34,938 nt of DNA from Rhodoblastus sp. (GCF_019449565.1 NZ_JAGRPM010000085.1:1-34938); one strand, 5' to 3'; counted from the stretch's first letter, positions 8,337-16,823 are shown. Notes: a model not told the origin generated them from the letters alone. Made by a program: numbers and translations.

Positions 8337-9105
8337 ACTCATCGGACGGCGCAAATTTCTTGGCCTCAGCGCAGCAGGCCTTGGCGCCACGCTGCTCGGG
8401 GGCTGCGACCGCCTCTCCGAGGCCCCGAAATTCCAGGAGTTTCTGGATTCGGCGGAGGGGCTGACCTATCGCATGCAGCGCCTGTTCGGCGGCGGACGAA
8501 CGCTGGCGCGCGAATTCACCGCCGCCAATCTTTCGCCCGACTTCAAGATCAATGGCACACACGCGCCCGACACGCCCGAATATGCGGCTTTGCAGGAGAC
8601 GGATTTCGCCAATTGGCGGCTGCGCGTCGATGGGCTCGTGGTCAGACCGCTCGACCTCTCGCTCGCCGATTTGCGCGCCATGCCGCAGCGGACCCAGATC
8701 ACCCGTCACGATTGCGTCGAGGGCTGGAGCGCCATCGGCAAATGGCAGGGCGCGACGCTCTCCGACATCCTGAAGCGCGCAGGGCTCCAGCCGGCGGCGC
8801 GCTTTGCCGTGTTCCATTGCGCCGATTTCTACGAACGCGCCTCCGATGGCACGGGCCAATATTATGAAAGCATCGACCTGATCGACGCCTTCCATCCGCA
8901 AACCATTCTGGCCCATCGCCTCAATGACGAGGCGCTCTCGGTGGGGCATGGCGCGCCGCTGCGGCTGCGGGTCGAACGCCAGCTCGGCTACAAACAGGCC
9001 AAATATGTGATGCGCATCGAATTGACTGACCGGCTCGACCAGCTCGGGCGCGGCAAGGGCGGCTTCTGGCCCGATCGCGGCTACGAGTGGTATGCCGGAA
9101 TTTGA
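8308..9105 (+). CDS. Molybdopterin-dependent oxidoreductase (sulfite oxidase/YedY fold), Tat-exported
   Basis: This 265-residue protein contains a twin-arginine signal (RRKFLGLSAAGLGATLL, residues 14-30), so it is exported folded with its cofactor. The mature part has the sulfite-oxidase-type molybdopterin domain: DGLVVRPLDLSLADLRAMP, then TRHDCVEGWSAIGKWQG with Cys136 as the expected molybdenum thiolate ligand, and later VGHGAPLRLRVERQLGYKQAKYV. Its substrate is unknown; MsrP-type methionine sulfoxide reductase and sulfite-type activities are both possible. ATG 8308 follows GAGGACGACGACC and lies inside the 3' end of the cytochrome gene. Pairing with a b-type cytochrome resembles MsrPQ logically, but this cytochrome is not the MsrQ type. 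The signal ends in LLGGC, so the mature protein may be lipid-anchored. Confidence 0.9.
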   Translation: MSRILLPNPKLIGRRKFLGLSAAGLGATLLGGCDRLSEAPKFQEFLDSAEGLTYRMQRLFGGGRTLAREFTAANLSPDFKINGTHAPDTPEYAALQETDFANWRLRVDGLVVRPLDLSLADLRAMPQRTQITRHDCVEGWSAIGKWQGATLSDILKRAGLQPAARFAVFHCADFYERASDGTGQYYESIDLIDAFHPQTILAHRLNDEALSVGHGAPLRLRVERQLGYKQAKYVMRIELTDRLDQLGRGKGGFWPDRGYEWYAGI

Positions 9106-9125
9106 GCGGCGCGCGTTCCCGCTCT

Positions 9126-9791
9126 TCAGCCGGCGTAGTCGACGCCGAGCGAATGAAAAACACTCAGCGCCTTCGTCCGGTCGGCCATCGTCGTTCGAAA
9201 ATGCGGCCGCTCCGCCATAAAGGCGAGATAGTCGGCTGCGCCCGACAGATGTTCATCCAGCATGTCGGCGCCGTAGATTTTCAGCGTCGCCTGGCGGACA
9301 TAGTCGAGATGAAAAAACGCCGCGCAATCCGCGGCGGTGAATTCGGCGCCGCAAATATAGGGAGAAAATCGCGCCAGCCGGGACAATGCGTTCAGTCCCG
9401 CGGCGAGTTTTTCCCGGACGTCGTTCCGGGTCTCCTCCGAGACGACGCCGCCAAAGAAGGCCTGCCGGTAAAGGCGGCGCGCGACCCATTCGACATTGAG
9501 TTCGAGATGCTGGATCAGCTCCCGGCATTTTGCGCGCGCGAACAGCGTCTTGGGTAGCAAGGGCCGTTCCGGATGGCGATCCTCAAGATATTCGAGGATG
9601 ACCTGCGATTCCGAGAGGGCGCCTTGTTCGGTCTCAATAAAGGGAATTCGCCCCAGCGGAGATGATTGCAGAAAGCTGTCGCGCTCCCACGGGTAAGTCG
9701 TCTTTTCCTGGAACGGGATGTTCTTTTCAAGCAGGCACAGCTTGAGCTTGTTGTAATAATTGCTGACGCCAAAGCCGCGAAGAATAATCAT
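9126..9791 (-). CDS. Glutathione S-transferase family protein
   Basis: This 221-residue protein has an N-terminal thioredoxin-like domain (residues 1-80: RGFGVSNYYNKLKLCLLEKNI, then the cis-Pro strand GRIPFIE and the glutathione-contacting ALSESQVILEYLED). The C-terminal all-helical domain includes the FTAADCAAFFHLDYV segment typical of GSTs. It conjugates glutathione to electrophiles or acts as a peroxidase; the substrate is unknown. The gene lies at the end of a minus-strand run of small redox and detoxification genes, 160 bases after the flavin split-barrel gene, so it may have its own promoter. It is convergent with the molybdoenzyme gene. A GAGGCG ribosome site precedes ATG 9791. Confidence 0.9.
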   Translation of the reverse strand: MIILRGFGVSNYYNKLKLCLLEKNIPFQEKTTYPWERDSFLQSSPLGRIPFIETEQGALSESQVILEYLEDRHPERPLLPKTLFARAKCRELIQHLELNVEWVARRLYRQAFFGGVVSEETRNDVREKLAAGLNALSRLARFSPYICGAEFTAADCAAFFHLDYVRQATLKIYGADMLDEHLSGAADYLAFMAERPHFRTTMADRTKALSVFHSLGVDYAG

Positions 9792-9950
9792 TTTAAAACG
9801 CCTCGGTTCGTGAATGGAACCATTAGGCAGGCGAATGGTGACGATTGATATTCATTTCGTCGAGAAAGGCTGAAATCGAATGATCGGCGGCTGGCCAAGG
9901 CCGCCGGGTCCGTGGCCAAATGGCGTCTGGCCCGCCGTAGAGCGCCTTTT

Positions 9951-10583
9951 TCAATCCGGTTTGGCCGCCGAGGCCCGTAACGCCGCGACTTCGGCTTCAA
10001 GCGCGCGAATGCGATCGTCACGTTCGGCCAGCGCGGCGGCGATGTCGGAGGCGCCTATTCTGACGGGAATATGCTGGGGGCAATTGGCGTCCCAGGCGGT
10101 GACCGTGAACAGGATCACCTGGGACGGCTTGGCCCGATAGCCCTGCGGCATCAGTTTTGCCGTCAGGACTTCGTCGCCTTCGACAACGCGCGCCTTGCCC
10201 CAGATCTTGATGCGCCTGCGCGTCGCGTAATCGATCAGGAACAATTGCGCGCGGTCATTCTCGGCAAGATTGCCCAGCGTGATATATTGCCGATTGCCGA
10301 CAAAATCGACGAAGCCGAGCGTCGCTTCGTCGAGTACGCGCAGGAAGCCTGGTGGACCGCCTCGGTGCTGGACATAGGGTTGGCCATCGCGGCTGGCGGT
10401 CGCGAGGAAGAGGCTGGTCTGCTCCGCGATGAATTCGGCGAGTTCGGGCGTGACGCGGGTCGGCCAGCCGCCGCGTTCCTCGACTGCGGCATAGACCGAG
10501 CGCGAACCCTTGCGCTCTTGCGCCGCCTTGACCATGGGCGTGAAGGCGATGTCGCTGGAAGGGGATTTTCCGGCCTGATCCAT
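9951..10583 (-). CDS. Pyridoxamine 5'-phosphate oxidase-like FMN-binding split-barrel protein
   Basis: This 210-residue protein shows the split-barrel pattern: FIAEQTSLFLATASRDGQPY (first strands), FVDFVGNRQYITLGNLAEN (FMN phosphate contact region) and AQLFLIDYATRRRIKIWGKARVV. A C-terminal helix (RDDRIRALEAEVAALRA) looks like a short coiled coil. Members of this group bind FMN or F420 and reduce small substrates. ATG 10583 is used because an upstream extension of 35 residues is low-complexity and overlaps the preceding gene. The start sits only 10 bases after the stop of the SnoaL-like gene, so the two are in one operon. The exact reaction is unknown. Confidence 0.87.
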   Translation of the reverse strand: MDQAGKSPSSDIAFTPMVKAAQERKGSRSVYAAVEERGGWPTRVTPELAEFIAEQTSLFLATASRDGQPYVQHRGGPPGFLRVLDEATLGFVDFVGNRQYITLGNLAENDRAQLFLIDYATRRRIKIWGKARVVEGDEVLTAKLMPQGYRAKPSQVILFTVTAWDANCPQHIPVRIGASDIAAALAERDDRIRALEAEVAALRASAAKPD

Positions 10584-10593
10584 GGCGGCGCCT

Positions 10594-11058
10594 TCAGAGT
10601 CCGAGATCGCTGAGCGAGGGGTGGTCGTCGGGCCGGCGGCCAAGCGGCCAGTGGAACAGGCGATTCTTTTCCGCCAAGGGGGCGTCATTGATGCTGGCGA
10701 TGCGCAGGCGCATCAGGCCATGTTCGTCAAATTCCCAGTTCTCGTTGCCATAGGCGCGAAACCAGGCCCCATCCGCATCGCGCCATTCATAGGCGAAACG
10801 CACCGCGATCCGGTTCTCGCGAAAGGCCCAGATTTCCTTGATCAGGCGATAGTCCTGCTCCTTCCGCCATTTGCGCGTCAGGAAGGCTTCGATCGCCTCG
10901 CGCCCCTGCAAGAATTCGGCGCGGTTCCGCCAGCGGCTATCCACCGTATAGGCCAAGGCGACACGCGCGGGATCCCGCGAATTCCAGGCGTCCTCGGCCA
11001 GGCGCGCCTTCAGGACGGCGGAGTCGAAATCAAAAGGGGGAAGCGGTGGGCGGCTCAT
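10594..11058 (-). CDS. SnoaL/NTF2-like protein (DUF1348 type)
   Basis: This 154-residue cytosolic protein has the cone-shaped NTF2 fold signature of the DUF1348 group: LKARLAEDAWNSRDPARVA at the N-terminus, WRNRAEFLQGREAIEAFL in the middle, then WRKEQDYRLIKEIWAFRENRIAVRF and YGNENWEFDEHGLM. The acidic and aromatic pocket residues are present, but the family has no agreed reaction. GAGGATTTCGCC precedes ATG 11058. It is the penultimate gene of the minus-strand group regulated, probably, by the divergent LysR gene at 12.1 kb. Confidence 0.87.
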   Translation of the reverse strand: MSRPPLPPFDFDSAVLKARLAEDAWNSRDPARVALAYTVDSRWRNRAEFLQGREAIEAFLTRKWRKEQDYRLIKEIWAFRENRIAVRFAYEWRDADGAWFRAYGNENWEFDEHGLMRLRIASINDAPLAEKNRLFHWPLGRRPDDHPSLSDLGL

Positions 11059-11142
11059 GGCGAAATCCTCGTCTTAGGGGGCGGTCGAACGACAACCGCG
11101 CAGCCGTTCAGGCCGCGCGATCGCCAAGGCGTGTCACGGGGA

Positions 11143-11364
11143 TCAGAATCCGCCGATCCTGCGCCAGTTCACCGAAGTCGAGCTGTTCTCGCCCGGTTCA
11201 AAGGGGCCAAGCAGGCCGCGCTCGGCAGGCGCGGGCGCGGCCGCCATACGGGCGACGAACTGGCGCTGGGACTCTGACGCCGACCGGTTGACGCGCCCGG
11301 CGGAGGCCGAGGCGAAAGGCGCGACGACAGCCAGCGCGATGAAGGCGATGCGAAGAATTTTCAT
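11143..11364 (-). CDS. Small exported protein, unknown function
   Basis: This 73-residue protein starts with a clear Sec signal peptide (MKILRIAFIALAVVAPFASA, cleavage near SASAG). The mature ~50 residues are polar, with no cysteine and a C-terminal SVNWRRIGGF. TGGAGC precedes the ATG. It lies 41 bases after the CMD-family gene and 84 bases before the SnoaL-like gene, so it belongs to the same operon. I recognise no family. Confidence 0.7.
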   Translation of the reverse strand: MKILRIAFIALAVVAPFASASAGRVNRSASESQRQFVARMAAAPAPAERGLLGPFEPGENSSTSVNWRRIGGF

Positions 11365-11405
11365 GACAATGCTCCAGATGGTTGGGAATGGGCCGCGCGT
11401 CTCGG

Positions 11406-11957
11406 TCAGGCCGCCTTGCCGACGGTGACCACGGGGAAATCAATGTCGGTCGCGGCGACCGAATTGACGTAATTGGTCCAGGTGTTGAGGGCGACATGGA
11501 GGACGATTTCGATCACCTGCGCGTCGTCGTAACCGGCGAGCCTGACTGCCCTCAGGGCGTCTTCGCTGACATGGCCGCGCTCACGGACGACTTTCGCCGC
11601 GAAGGCCACGGCGGCGTCGGCTTTCGGGTCGTTCGAATGGCCAAGACGATTGGCGGCGATCTCGGAGTCGTCGAGCTTCGCGAGATTCTTGGCCAGATAG
11701 GCGTGCGCCGAGAGGCAATAATCGCAGCCATTGGCCTCGGCCACGGCGAGGGCGATGCGTTCGCGCGTCTGGGCGGGCAGGGCGCCCTTGGCCAACGCGC
11801 CGGAAAGGCCGAGATAGCCTTCGAGCGCGGCGGGGCTGAGCGACACGAGACGGAACAGGTTTGGCGAGACGCCAAGCTGCTTTTTCACGGCTTCGAGCAG
11901 CGGCTGGGAGGCGGCGGGGGCGTCGGCGATGGTCGCGGGAATGGGAAAGCGGGACAT
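11406..11957 (-). CDS. Carboxymuconolactone decarboxylase/AhpD-like protein
   Basis: This 183-residue protein has the AhpD-like CMD core: RERIALAVAEANGCDYCLSAHAYLAKNLAKLDDSEI, including the redox-active CxxC (Cys-Asp-Tyr-Cys) and the His three residues later (CxxxH) that form the peroxidase proton relay. Such proteins reduce organic peroxides or act as general thiol oxidoreductases. ATG 11957 is preferred over a TTG two codons upstream because AGGAG lies eight bases before it. It is the first gene of a minus-strand operon and is divergent from a LysR gene, its likely regulator. Confidence 0.9.
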   Translation of the reverse strand: MSRFPIPATIADAPAASQPLLEAVKKQLGVSPNLFRLVSLSPAALEGYLGLSGALAKGALPAQTRERIALAVAEANGCDYCLSAHAYLAKNLAKLDDSEIAANRLGHSNDPKADAAVAFAAKVVRERGHVSEDALRAVRLAGYDDAQVIEIVLHVALNTWTNYVNSVAATDIDFPVVTVGKAA

Positions 11958-12030
11958 GGGCAAAGCTCCTGATGTGAAGGGCGTGTCGTTCGGTCCGGGA
12001 GGCCGATGACCAGAAGCTAGCCCCTTCCAT

Positions 12031-12045
12031 ATCTCTCAAATAGAT
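12031..12045. promoter_or_regulatory. Candidate LysR operator (ATCT-N7-AGAT)
   Basis: A perfect four-base inverted repeat that fits the T-N11-A LysR consensus lies in the 128-base divergent region between the CMD-family gene and the LysR gene, about 40 bases before the LysR start. Short arms keep confidence low. Confidence 0.3.
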
Positions 12046-12085
12046 GGCAGTATCGGAAGGTATCCTCTCGAAATTCGGAAGCATC

Positions 12086-13012
12086 ATGGATCGCCTCGAA
12101 GCCATGTCGATCCTGTTGACGGTCGTCGAGACCGGCAGTCTTTCGGCCGCCGGGCGGCGGCTCAACGTTCCGCTGGCGACGGTCAGCCGCAAGGTTTCGG
12201 AGCTGGAGGCGCATCTGGGGACGCGGCTGTTCAACCGCTCCAGCCGCCAGTTCACGCCTACCGACGCCGGTCTCGCCTATATCGCGTCCTGCCGCCGCAT
12301 TCTCGACGACGTCGAGGAGGCGGAACGCATCGCCTCCGGCGAATTCCGCACGCCCAAGGGCGATCTGATCGTCACGGCGCCGATTGTGTTCGGACGCCTG
12401 CACCTGTTGCCAGTGGCGATCGATTTTCTGCGGATCTATCCCGAAATCGACATTCGGATCGTCTTCGGCGACCAGATGGTCGATCTTCTCGAAGATCACG
12501 TCGATCTCGCCCTGCGCATCGGCGCGCTGCCCGACAGCGCGCTATTCGCCATCCGTCTCGGGACAATTCGCCACGTTGTCTGCGCCAGTCCGGCCTATCT
12601 CGCCGAACATGGCGTTCCGCGCGACCTCGCGGAACTCGAAAGCCACGCCTGCGTCGCATTCCAGACCTTGAGCGTCGGGGGGCAATGGAAGTTCAACGCG
12701 GTCACGATCACGCCTCGCGCCCGGCTCGTCGTCAACACGGCGGAAGCCGCGATCGCCGCCGCCATCGCGGGCGTCGGCGTCACGCGCGTGCTGAGCTATC
12801 AGGTCGAAGACGCCGTTCGATCCGGCGCGCTCGCCGTCGTGCTCGATCAGTTCGAGCCGCCGCCTTTGCCGGTCAGTCTTGTTCATTCCGGCGAAAGGCT
12901 GTTGCCGCTTAAATTGCGGGCGTTTCTCGATTTCGCCACGCCGAGGCTGAAGGCGCGCGTCAGTCAGGCGGCGCTTCGGCCCGCGTCGGACGAAAGCGCG
13001 AAGGCGCCATGA
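12086..13012 (+). CDS. LysR family transcriptional regulator
   Basis: This 308-residue regulator begins MDRLEAMSILLTVVETGSLS, the usual opening of LysR proteins. The helix-turn-helix is in residues ~15-45 (SAAGRRLNVPLATVSRKVSEL) and the wing ends at FTPTDAG. The effector domain follows from GDLIVTAPIVFGRLHLLPV. ATG 12086 is preferred over ATG 12044: GGAAG lies just upstream and the alignment to family N-termini begins there. The effector-domain sequence is close to the DmlR/AaeR-like branch that controls small redox or aromatic-stress genes. Divergent orientation to the CMD-family gene points to control of that operon. Confidence 0.92.
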   Translation: MDRLEAMSILLTVVETGSLSAAGRRLNVPLATVSRKVSELEAHLGTRLFNRSSRQFTPTDAGLAYIASCRRILDDVEEAERIASGEFRTPKGDLIVTAPIVFGRLHLLPVAIDFLRIYPEIDIRIVFGDQMVDLLEDHVDLALRIGALPDSALFAIRLGTIRHVVCASPAYLAEHGVPRDLAELESHACVAFQTLSVGGQWKFNAVTITPRARLVVNTAEAAIAAAIAGVGVTRVLSYQVEDAVRSGALAVVLDQFEPPPLPVSLVHSGERLLPLKLRAFLDFATPRLKARVSQAALRPASDESAKAP

Positions 13013-13044
13013 AGGGCTGCAGGTTTGATGATCGCGGTGTGAAC

Positions 13045-13623
13045 CTAACCGACACGGTAGTAGGAAGCTTCTCGGCGCGTTCGCGCCGCGTCCAGGAGAG
13101 CGTCGAGCGGACGACGGAGACGGTCCCGGATTTCAATTGCCTCGATCAGGCCCTTCGTCCCGATGGCGTCCCGGGGAACCGGGATATCGACACAGGCGGG
13201 TTCGACAATTTCAGCTCCGGTGCGACCAAGAACAATCCGGAGCGCATGGTAAGTGTCGTGCGCGCCGCCGTGCGCAGACGGATTGATCCATCCGACGGGC
13301 AAGCCGTAAAGCCCGCCGCCCCCGACCGTCCAGTCCAGCAGGTTCTTGAAGCTTCCCGGCATTGAACCCGCGTATTCAGGCGTCGAAAATAGAACGGCGT
13401 CTGCGGAAGCAAGTCGATCGCGGAGGTCGGCGACCGGTTCAGGCAGCGGCGCGCAGTCGTGGTCTGGATTGAAGTGCGGCAGGTCGGCGAGGCGGCGATA
13501 AATGCATGCTTGCGCGCCTGCCGGAACCATATCTGCGACCGTCGCTAGCACCGCGCCGTTCACAGAATGTGACCTTAGACTCCCCCCGATCAACATGAGC
13601 CGGAGCGCCGGATTCTGGGACAT
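13045..13623 (-). CDS. NADPH-dependent FMN reductase family protein
   Basis: This 192-residue flavodoxin-fold protein has the FMN-phosphate loop GGSLRSHSVNGAVL at residues ~12-25 and the flavin ring motif STPEYAGSMPGSFKNLLDW at ~80-98. It should reduce FMN, quinones or azo compounds with NAD(P)H. The start is at ATG 13623; a longer in-frame start adds 34 residues without similarity. It is convergent with the LysR gene and stands alone, 157 bases from the gene upstream of it, which is on the same strand. Confidence 0.9.
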   Translation of the reverse strand: MSQNPALRLMLIGGSLRSHSVNGAVLATVADMVPAGAQACIYRRLADLPHFNPDHDCAPLPEPVADLRDRLASADAVLFSTPEYAGSMPGSFKNLLDWTVGGGGLYGLPVGWINPSAHGGAHDTYHALRIVLGRTGAEIVEPACVDIPVPRDAIGTKGLIEAIEIRDRLRRPLDALLDAARTRREASYYRVG

Positions 13624-13780
13624 AAAACGTCTCTGCGTTTCGAGATGAGGCTGAACACGATGAAAAGCGGCGCGATCTACTTCAAGCTCTAAGCCAAGCG
13701 CCGATGAATTAGACCACGCAATCAACAGGGATCAAGAAGCCGAGCATGAGGACTGTAAACATGCACATGCTTCTATCTTT

Positions 13781-15334
13781 TCATTGTTCGACGGTCTTTC
13801 TTTCCAAAGATTTGGCCAGATTGCGCGCCGCCGTCGCATTCGAATCCGCCGGATCGGCGGTCGGATAGAGTTCGCTCAACGGCCGGGAGACCCCGTCAGG
13901 ACCGACGACGCGCACATGGAAACGCTTGAGCCGCCGCGGATGGGGCACCCCGCAGCTATGCGCGATCACCTCGACATCATGCTGTATGTTGCGACAATAA
14001 TTCGCCACGCGCACGGCCTTGTCCGTGGGGTCGAGGCCTTTCTGCAATCTTTTGTCATGTGTGGTGATGCCCGTCGGACAGGTGTTCTTGTTGCATTTGA
14101 GGGACTGGATACAACCGAGCGCGAACATGAAGCCGCGCGCCGAATTCACGAAAGTGGCGCCTGCGCAGAGCGCCCACGCCACGTCCGCGGGCGTGATCAG
14201 TTTGCCGGAGGCGATGACGGGAATTCGTTCGGCGAGATCGTGCTTCTTGATGATGTCGCGCACCAGCGGCAAGGATTCGCGGATGGAGAGGCCGACATTG
14301 TCCATCAGCGCCATCGGGGCGGCGCCGGTGCCACCGTCGCCTGAGTCCAGTGTGAAAAAGTCCGGGCCGACGCCCCGCGCGTGGATTCGGATCATCAGGT
14401 CGTCGAGCCATCCATAAGCGCCGACGACGGCTTTGACGCCAACCGGCTTGAGGGTGATTTTTTTGACCTGCTCGATGAAGTCCAGCAATTGCTCATTATT
14501 GTTGATTTCGGGGTGGCGATTGGGGCTGATCGAATCCTCGCCGACAGGGATGCCTCGGATCGCCGCAATTTCCGGCGTGACCTTGACGCCCGGCAGAATG
14601 CCGCCCTTGCCCGGCTTGGCGCCCTGCGAAAGCTTGATTTCGAACATTTTGACTTGAGGAATCGCCGCGACTTGCCGCAACTTTTCCTCGTTCAGCGTCC
14701 CGTCCGGGTTGCGAACGCCATATTTGGCCGTGCCGATCTGGAAGACAATGTCCGCCCCTCCGGCGAGATGATGAGGAGAAAGGCCGCCCTCGCCGGTGTT
14801 CAGCCAGCAGCCGGCCATTTTGGCGCCCTTGGAGAGGGCAAGCACCGCCGGCGCCGACAAGGCGCCAAAACTCATGCCGGAAATGTTAAAAAACGATTGG
14901 GCCTCATATGGGTTTGGCGAATCCGGCCCGATAATGAAACGCGGCGTCGGCTCGATATCCTTTTCGAGCGTTGGATACGGGCAGTTCACAAAAATGGGCG
15001 TGCCAGCCTCCTTGATAAATTTGGTCGAGCCGAACGCGACGGTGGAATCGTGGTTCTTCGAGGCTCTTTCGATCCAGCCGCGTTCCGCGCGGTTGAAAGG
15101 AAGCTCCTCGCGGTCCATCGCGAAAAAATACTGCCGGAAGAATTCGCCCAAATCGCTGAAAACGTAGCGCATGTGCCCGATGAGCGGGTAGTTCCGCAAA
15201 ATCGCGTCTCTCCTTTGCGTCCGGTCAAGCAAAAAGATGCCCAGGGCGATCAGCACACAGCAGAAAAAGGCGAGCACAAACAGCGTCGACAGGAAATCGA
15301 GCGTTTTCATCACCGACGACGCGATAAGTGTCAT
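13781..15334 (-). CDS. FMN-binding glutamate synthase-like protein, membrane-anchored
   Basis: This 517-residue protein has one N-terminal membrane helix (residues ~11-36), then a GltS-type TIM-barrel domain. Motifs include FGALSAPAVLALSKGAKMAG, EIKLSQGAKPGKGG, SGDGGTGAAP (FMN phosphate loop, ~331-340) and the three cysteines Cys408, Cys414 and Cys419 (C-x5-C-x4-C) expected to bind a [3Fe-4S] cluster. It lacks the N-terminal glutaminase and the C-terminal domain of complete GltB, so it is the stand-alone 'FMN-binding glutamate synthase family' type of unknown substrate, not assimilatory glutamate synthase. ATG 15334 follows GAGGAAGG. It is separated by 176 bases from the bufferin operon, so it is probably a separate transcription unit. 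Confidence 0.92.
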   Translation of the reverse strand: MTLIASSVMKTLDFLSTLFVLAFFCCVLIALGIFLLDRTQRRDAILRNYPLIGHMRYVFSDLGEFFRQYFFAMDREELPFNRAERGWIERASKNHDSTVAFGSTKFIKEAGTPIFVNCPYPTLEKDIEPTPRFIIGPDSPNPYEAQSFFNISGMSFGALSAPAVLALSKGAKMAGCWLNTGEGGLSPHHLAGGADIVFQIGTAKYGVRNPDGTLNEEKLRQVAAIPQVKMFEIKLSQGAKPGKGGILPGVKVTPEIAAIRGIPVGEDSISPNRHPEINNNEQLLDFIEQVKKITLKPVGVKAVVGAYGWLDDLMIRIHARGVGPDFFTLDSGDGGTGAAPMALMDNVGLSIRESLPLVRDIIKKHDLAERIPVIASGKLITPADVAWALCAGATFVNSARGFMFALGCIQSLKCNKNTCPTGITTHDKRLQKGLDPTDKAVRVANYCRNIQHDVEVIAHSCGVPHPRRLKRFHVRVVGPDGVSRPLSELYPTADPADSNATAARNLAKSLERKTVEQ

Positions 15335-15510
15335 GGCCGACAACCTTCCTCGTTCAAGCTCGGGGCGACAATTCGTTCGCTTCGCAGCATCCGTCCGAGC
15401 GCGGCAACTGCATGCAATTCAGCCTGCGACGTGGCGCTAACCCCGTCTCGCACCATGGTTGTTCGTCCGCATGATCGAAGATGTTACAAACGAAGGGTGG
15501 GCCGCACGCC

Positions 15511-16026
15511 CTAAGTCGCAGGTAAACCGAGAACGCGGCGGATCAGGGCGTCGAGGGAGAGCCGCCCGGCGCCTCCGGCGATGATGGCGAGCGCCATCGC
15601 TGCCCAGGTCAGATGGATCGGCCAGCCGTCTGGCACGGTCAATTCGACAATGAGCGTCATGAACAGGAGGCCAAGCCCGGCGAAGCGCGTCGCCAGCCCC
15701 AGGACGAGCAGGACAGCAAAGGTGACCTCCCCGCAGCCGGAGAGGAACGCCATCACGTTCGGCGCCGGGAACGGGTAAGGGCCGCCCGGAAGATGAATCA
15801 TGAATTCATCGGTAAACAGGCTTACGGCGGTGTCGCTGAGCTTCAGGAAGCCGTCCCACTTGAGGATGCCGGACTGCCAGAAGGGGAAAGCCAGCGCGAA
15901 ACGCAGGGCAAGTTGAACCAGCGATTTCGGCGCCACGGCGCTGACGATGCGTTCGGATCTGTCCAGCAGATGGGCGACGGACGAGCGAATACTCCTCACG
16001 GATTCCATTTGCGTAATGCTGGTCAT
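15511..16026 (-). CDS. DoxX family membrane protein of the bufferin operon
   Basis: This 171-residue inner-membrane protein has four predicted helices, with the DoxX pattern LALRFALAFPFWQSGILKWDGF in the first and SGCGEVTFAVLLVLGLATRF in the second half. In Caulobacter the fourth gene of the gig/buf operon is also DoxX-type. Its ATG overlaps the bufC stop in an ATGA arrangement (bases 16023-16026), so translation is coupled. Its role is not established; a redox or quinone-linked function at the membrane is a guess from other DoxX proteins. Confidence 0.88.
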   Translation of the reverse strand: MTSITQMESVRSIRSSVAHLLDRSERIVSAVAPKSLVQLALRFALAFPFWQSGILKWDGFLKLSDTAVSLFTDEFMIHLPGGPYPFPAPNVMAFLSGCGEVTFAVLLVLGLATRFAGLGLLFMTLIVELTVPDGWPIHLTWAAMALAIIAGGAGRLSLDALIRRVLGLPAT

Positions 16027-16823
16027 GTGTTCTCTCCACAAGTCGCCGACGTGCATGCGCCGGATTCGATGAGGGTCATCAGGGCCATCCCAATGTCGAA
16101 ATCAGAATGCGCCCCAATCGCGGCCTCCGTCGCCTTCCCGAGTTCCTGGCCGGCCATCAGCGCCGACAGGAACTCGAACTGTCCGGGCGCCAGCCGGCGC
16201 ACCACCACTTCAGAGTCCGGCCGTGTAATGAGCGCGTCCTCGGCCTCGCTCGCGTCGATCTCTTCGATCGGCCCATCCGTCCGGTTGGCCGCGAAAATCG
16301 TGACGGCCGCATAGGACGAGCGTAGAAGGCGGGTCGTCGGGTGGGGCGAGAAGACCAGAACCGGCAGGCGTTCGGAAGGCGCGCGGGCCAGATCCGAAGC
16401 GCCGAGCGGCGCCGTGTCAGCGGCGTGATAGGCGTCGAGCCAGGCGCGCTCGACGCGCGCCACATCCGCAAGCCACGGCATGGCGCCTGCGTAAGGGTAA
16501 TGCGCGATGAAGGCGGGAAAGTCCCGACCATATTCGAAAAGCAGCGGCGAACTCGGGGGCGTCTCCCGGACGTGAAAGCGCGCCATCGCGCGGAAAAACT
16601 CGCCCCCTGTGATCCGCTGCACGGCCGGGTAGACCGCGGCGAGCGCATCGATCAGGCTCACCGTGACGTTATTGCGGTAGACGGCGAAGCGCTTCGCCGC
16701 CGCCTTGCCTGCCGGTCCACAGATCAGCGTGGGCGCCTCACGGCCGGGTTTGAGCAAGGTCGCGGAAAAGGCGGCCGCATAGTCTCCGCCCGCCGGCGGG
16801 GTTCGGAAAAGGTCAGGCTGCAT
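16023..16823 (-). CDS. bufC: BufC-like (DUF2063) maturation partner
   Basis: This 266-residue protein carries the DUF2063 pattern: a helical N-terminal domain with KRFAVYRNNVTVSLIDAL, YPAVQRITGGEFFRAMAR and later PWLADVARVERAWLDAYH, then a second domain resembling a RiPP recognition-type partner. In bufferin and related systems it escorts the precursor to the BufB enzyme. ATG 16823 lies inside the last codons of bufB (11-base overlap) and the stop overlaps the DoxX start, so the whole operon is tightly coupled. The length is normal for the family. Confidence 0.9.
   Translation of the reverse strand: MQPDLFRTPPAGGDYAAAFSATLLKPGREAPTLICGPAGKAAAKRFAVYRNNVTVSLIDALAAVYPAVQRITGGEFFRAMARFHVRETPPSSPLLFEYGRDFPAFIAHYPYAGAMPWLADVARVERAWLDAYHAADTAPLGASDLARAPSERLPVLVFSPHPTTRLLRSSYAAVTIFAANRTDGPIEEIDASEAEDALITRPDSEVVVRRLAPGQFEFLSALMAGQELGKATEAAIGAHSDFDIGMALMTLIESGACTSATCGENT

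Noticed and set aside
14381..15514. 377-codon plus-strand open frame.
   Set aside because: Antisense to the glutamate-synthase-like gene, which has clear FMN and Fe-S motifs; charged, motif-free translation.
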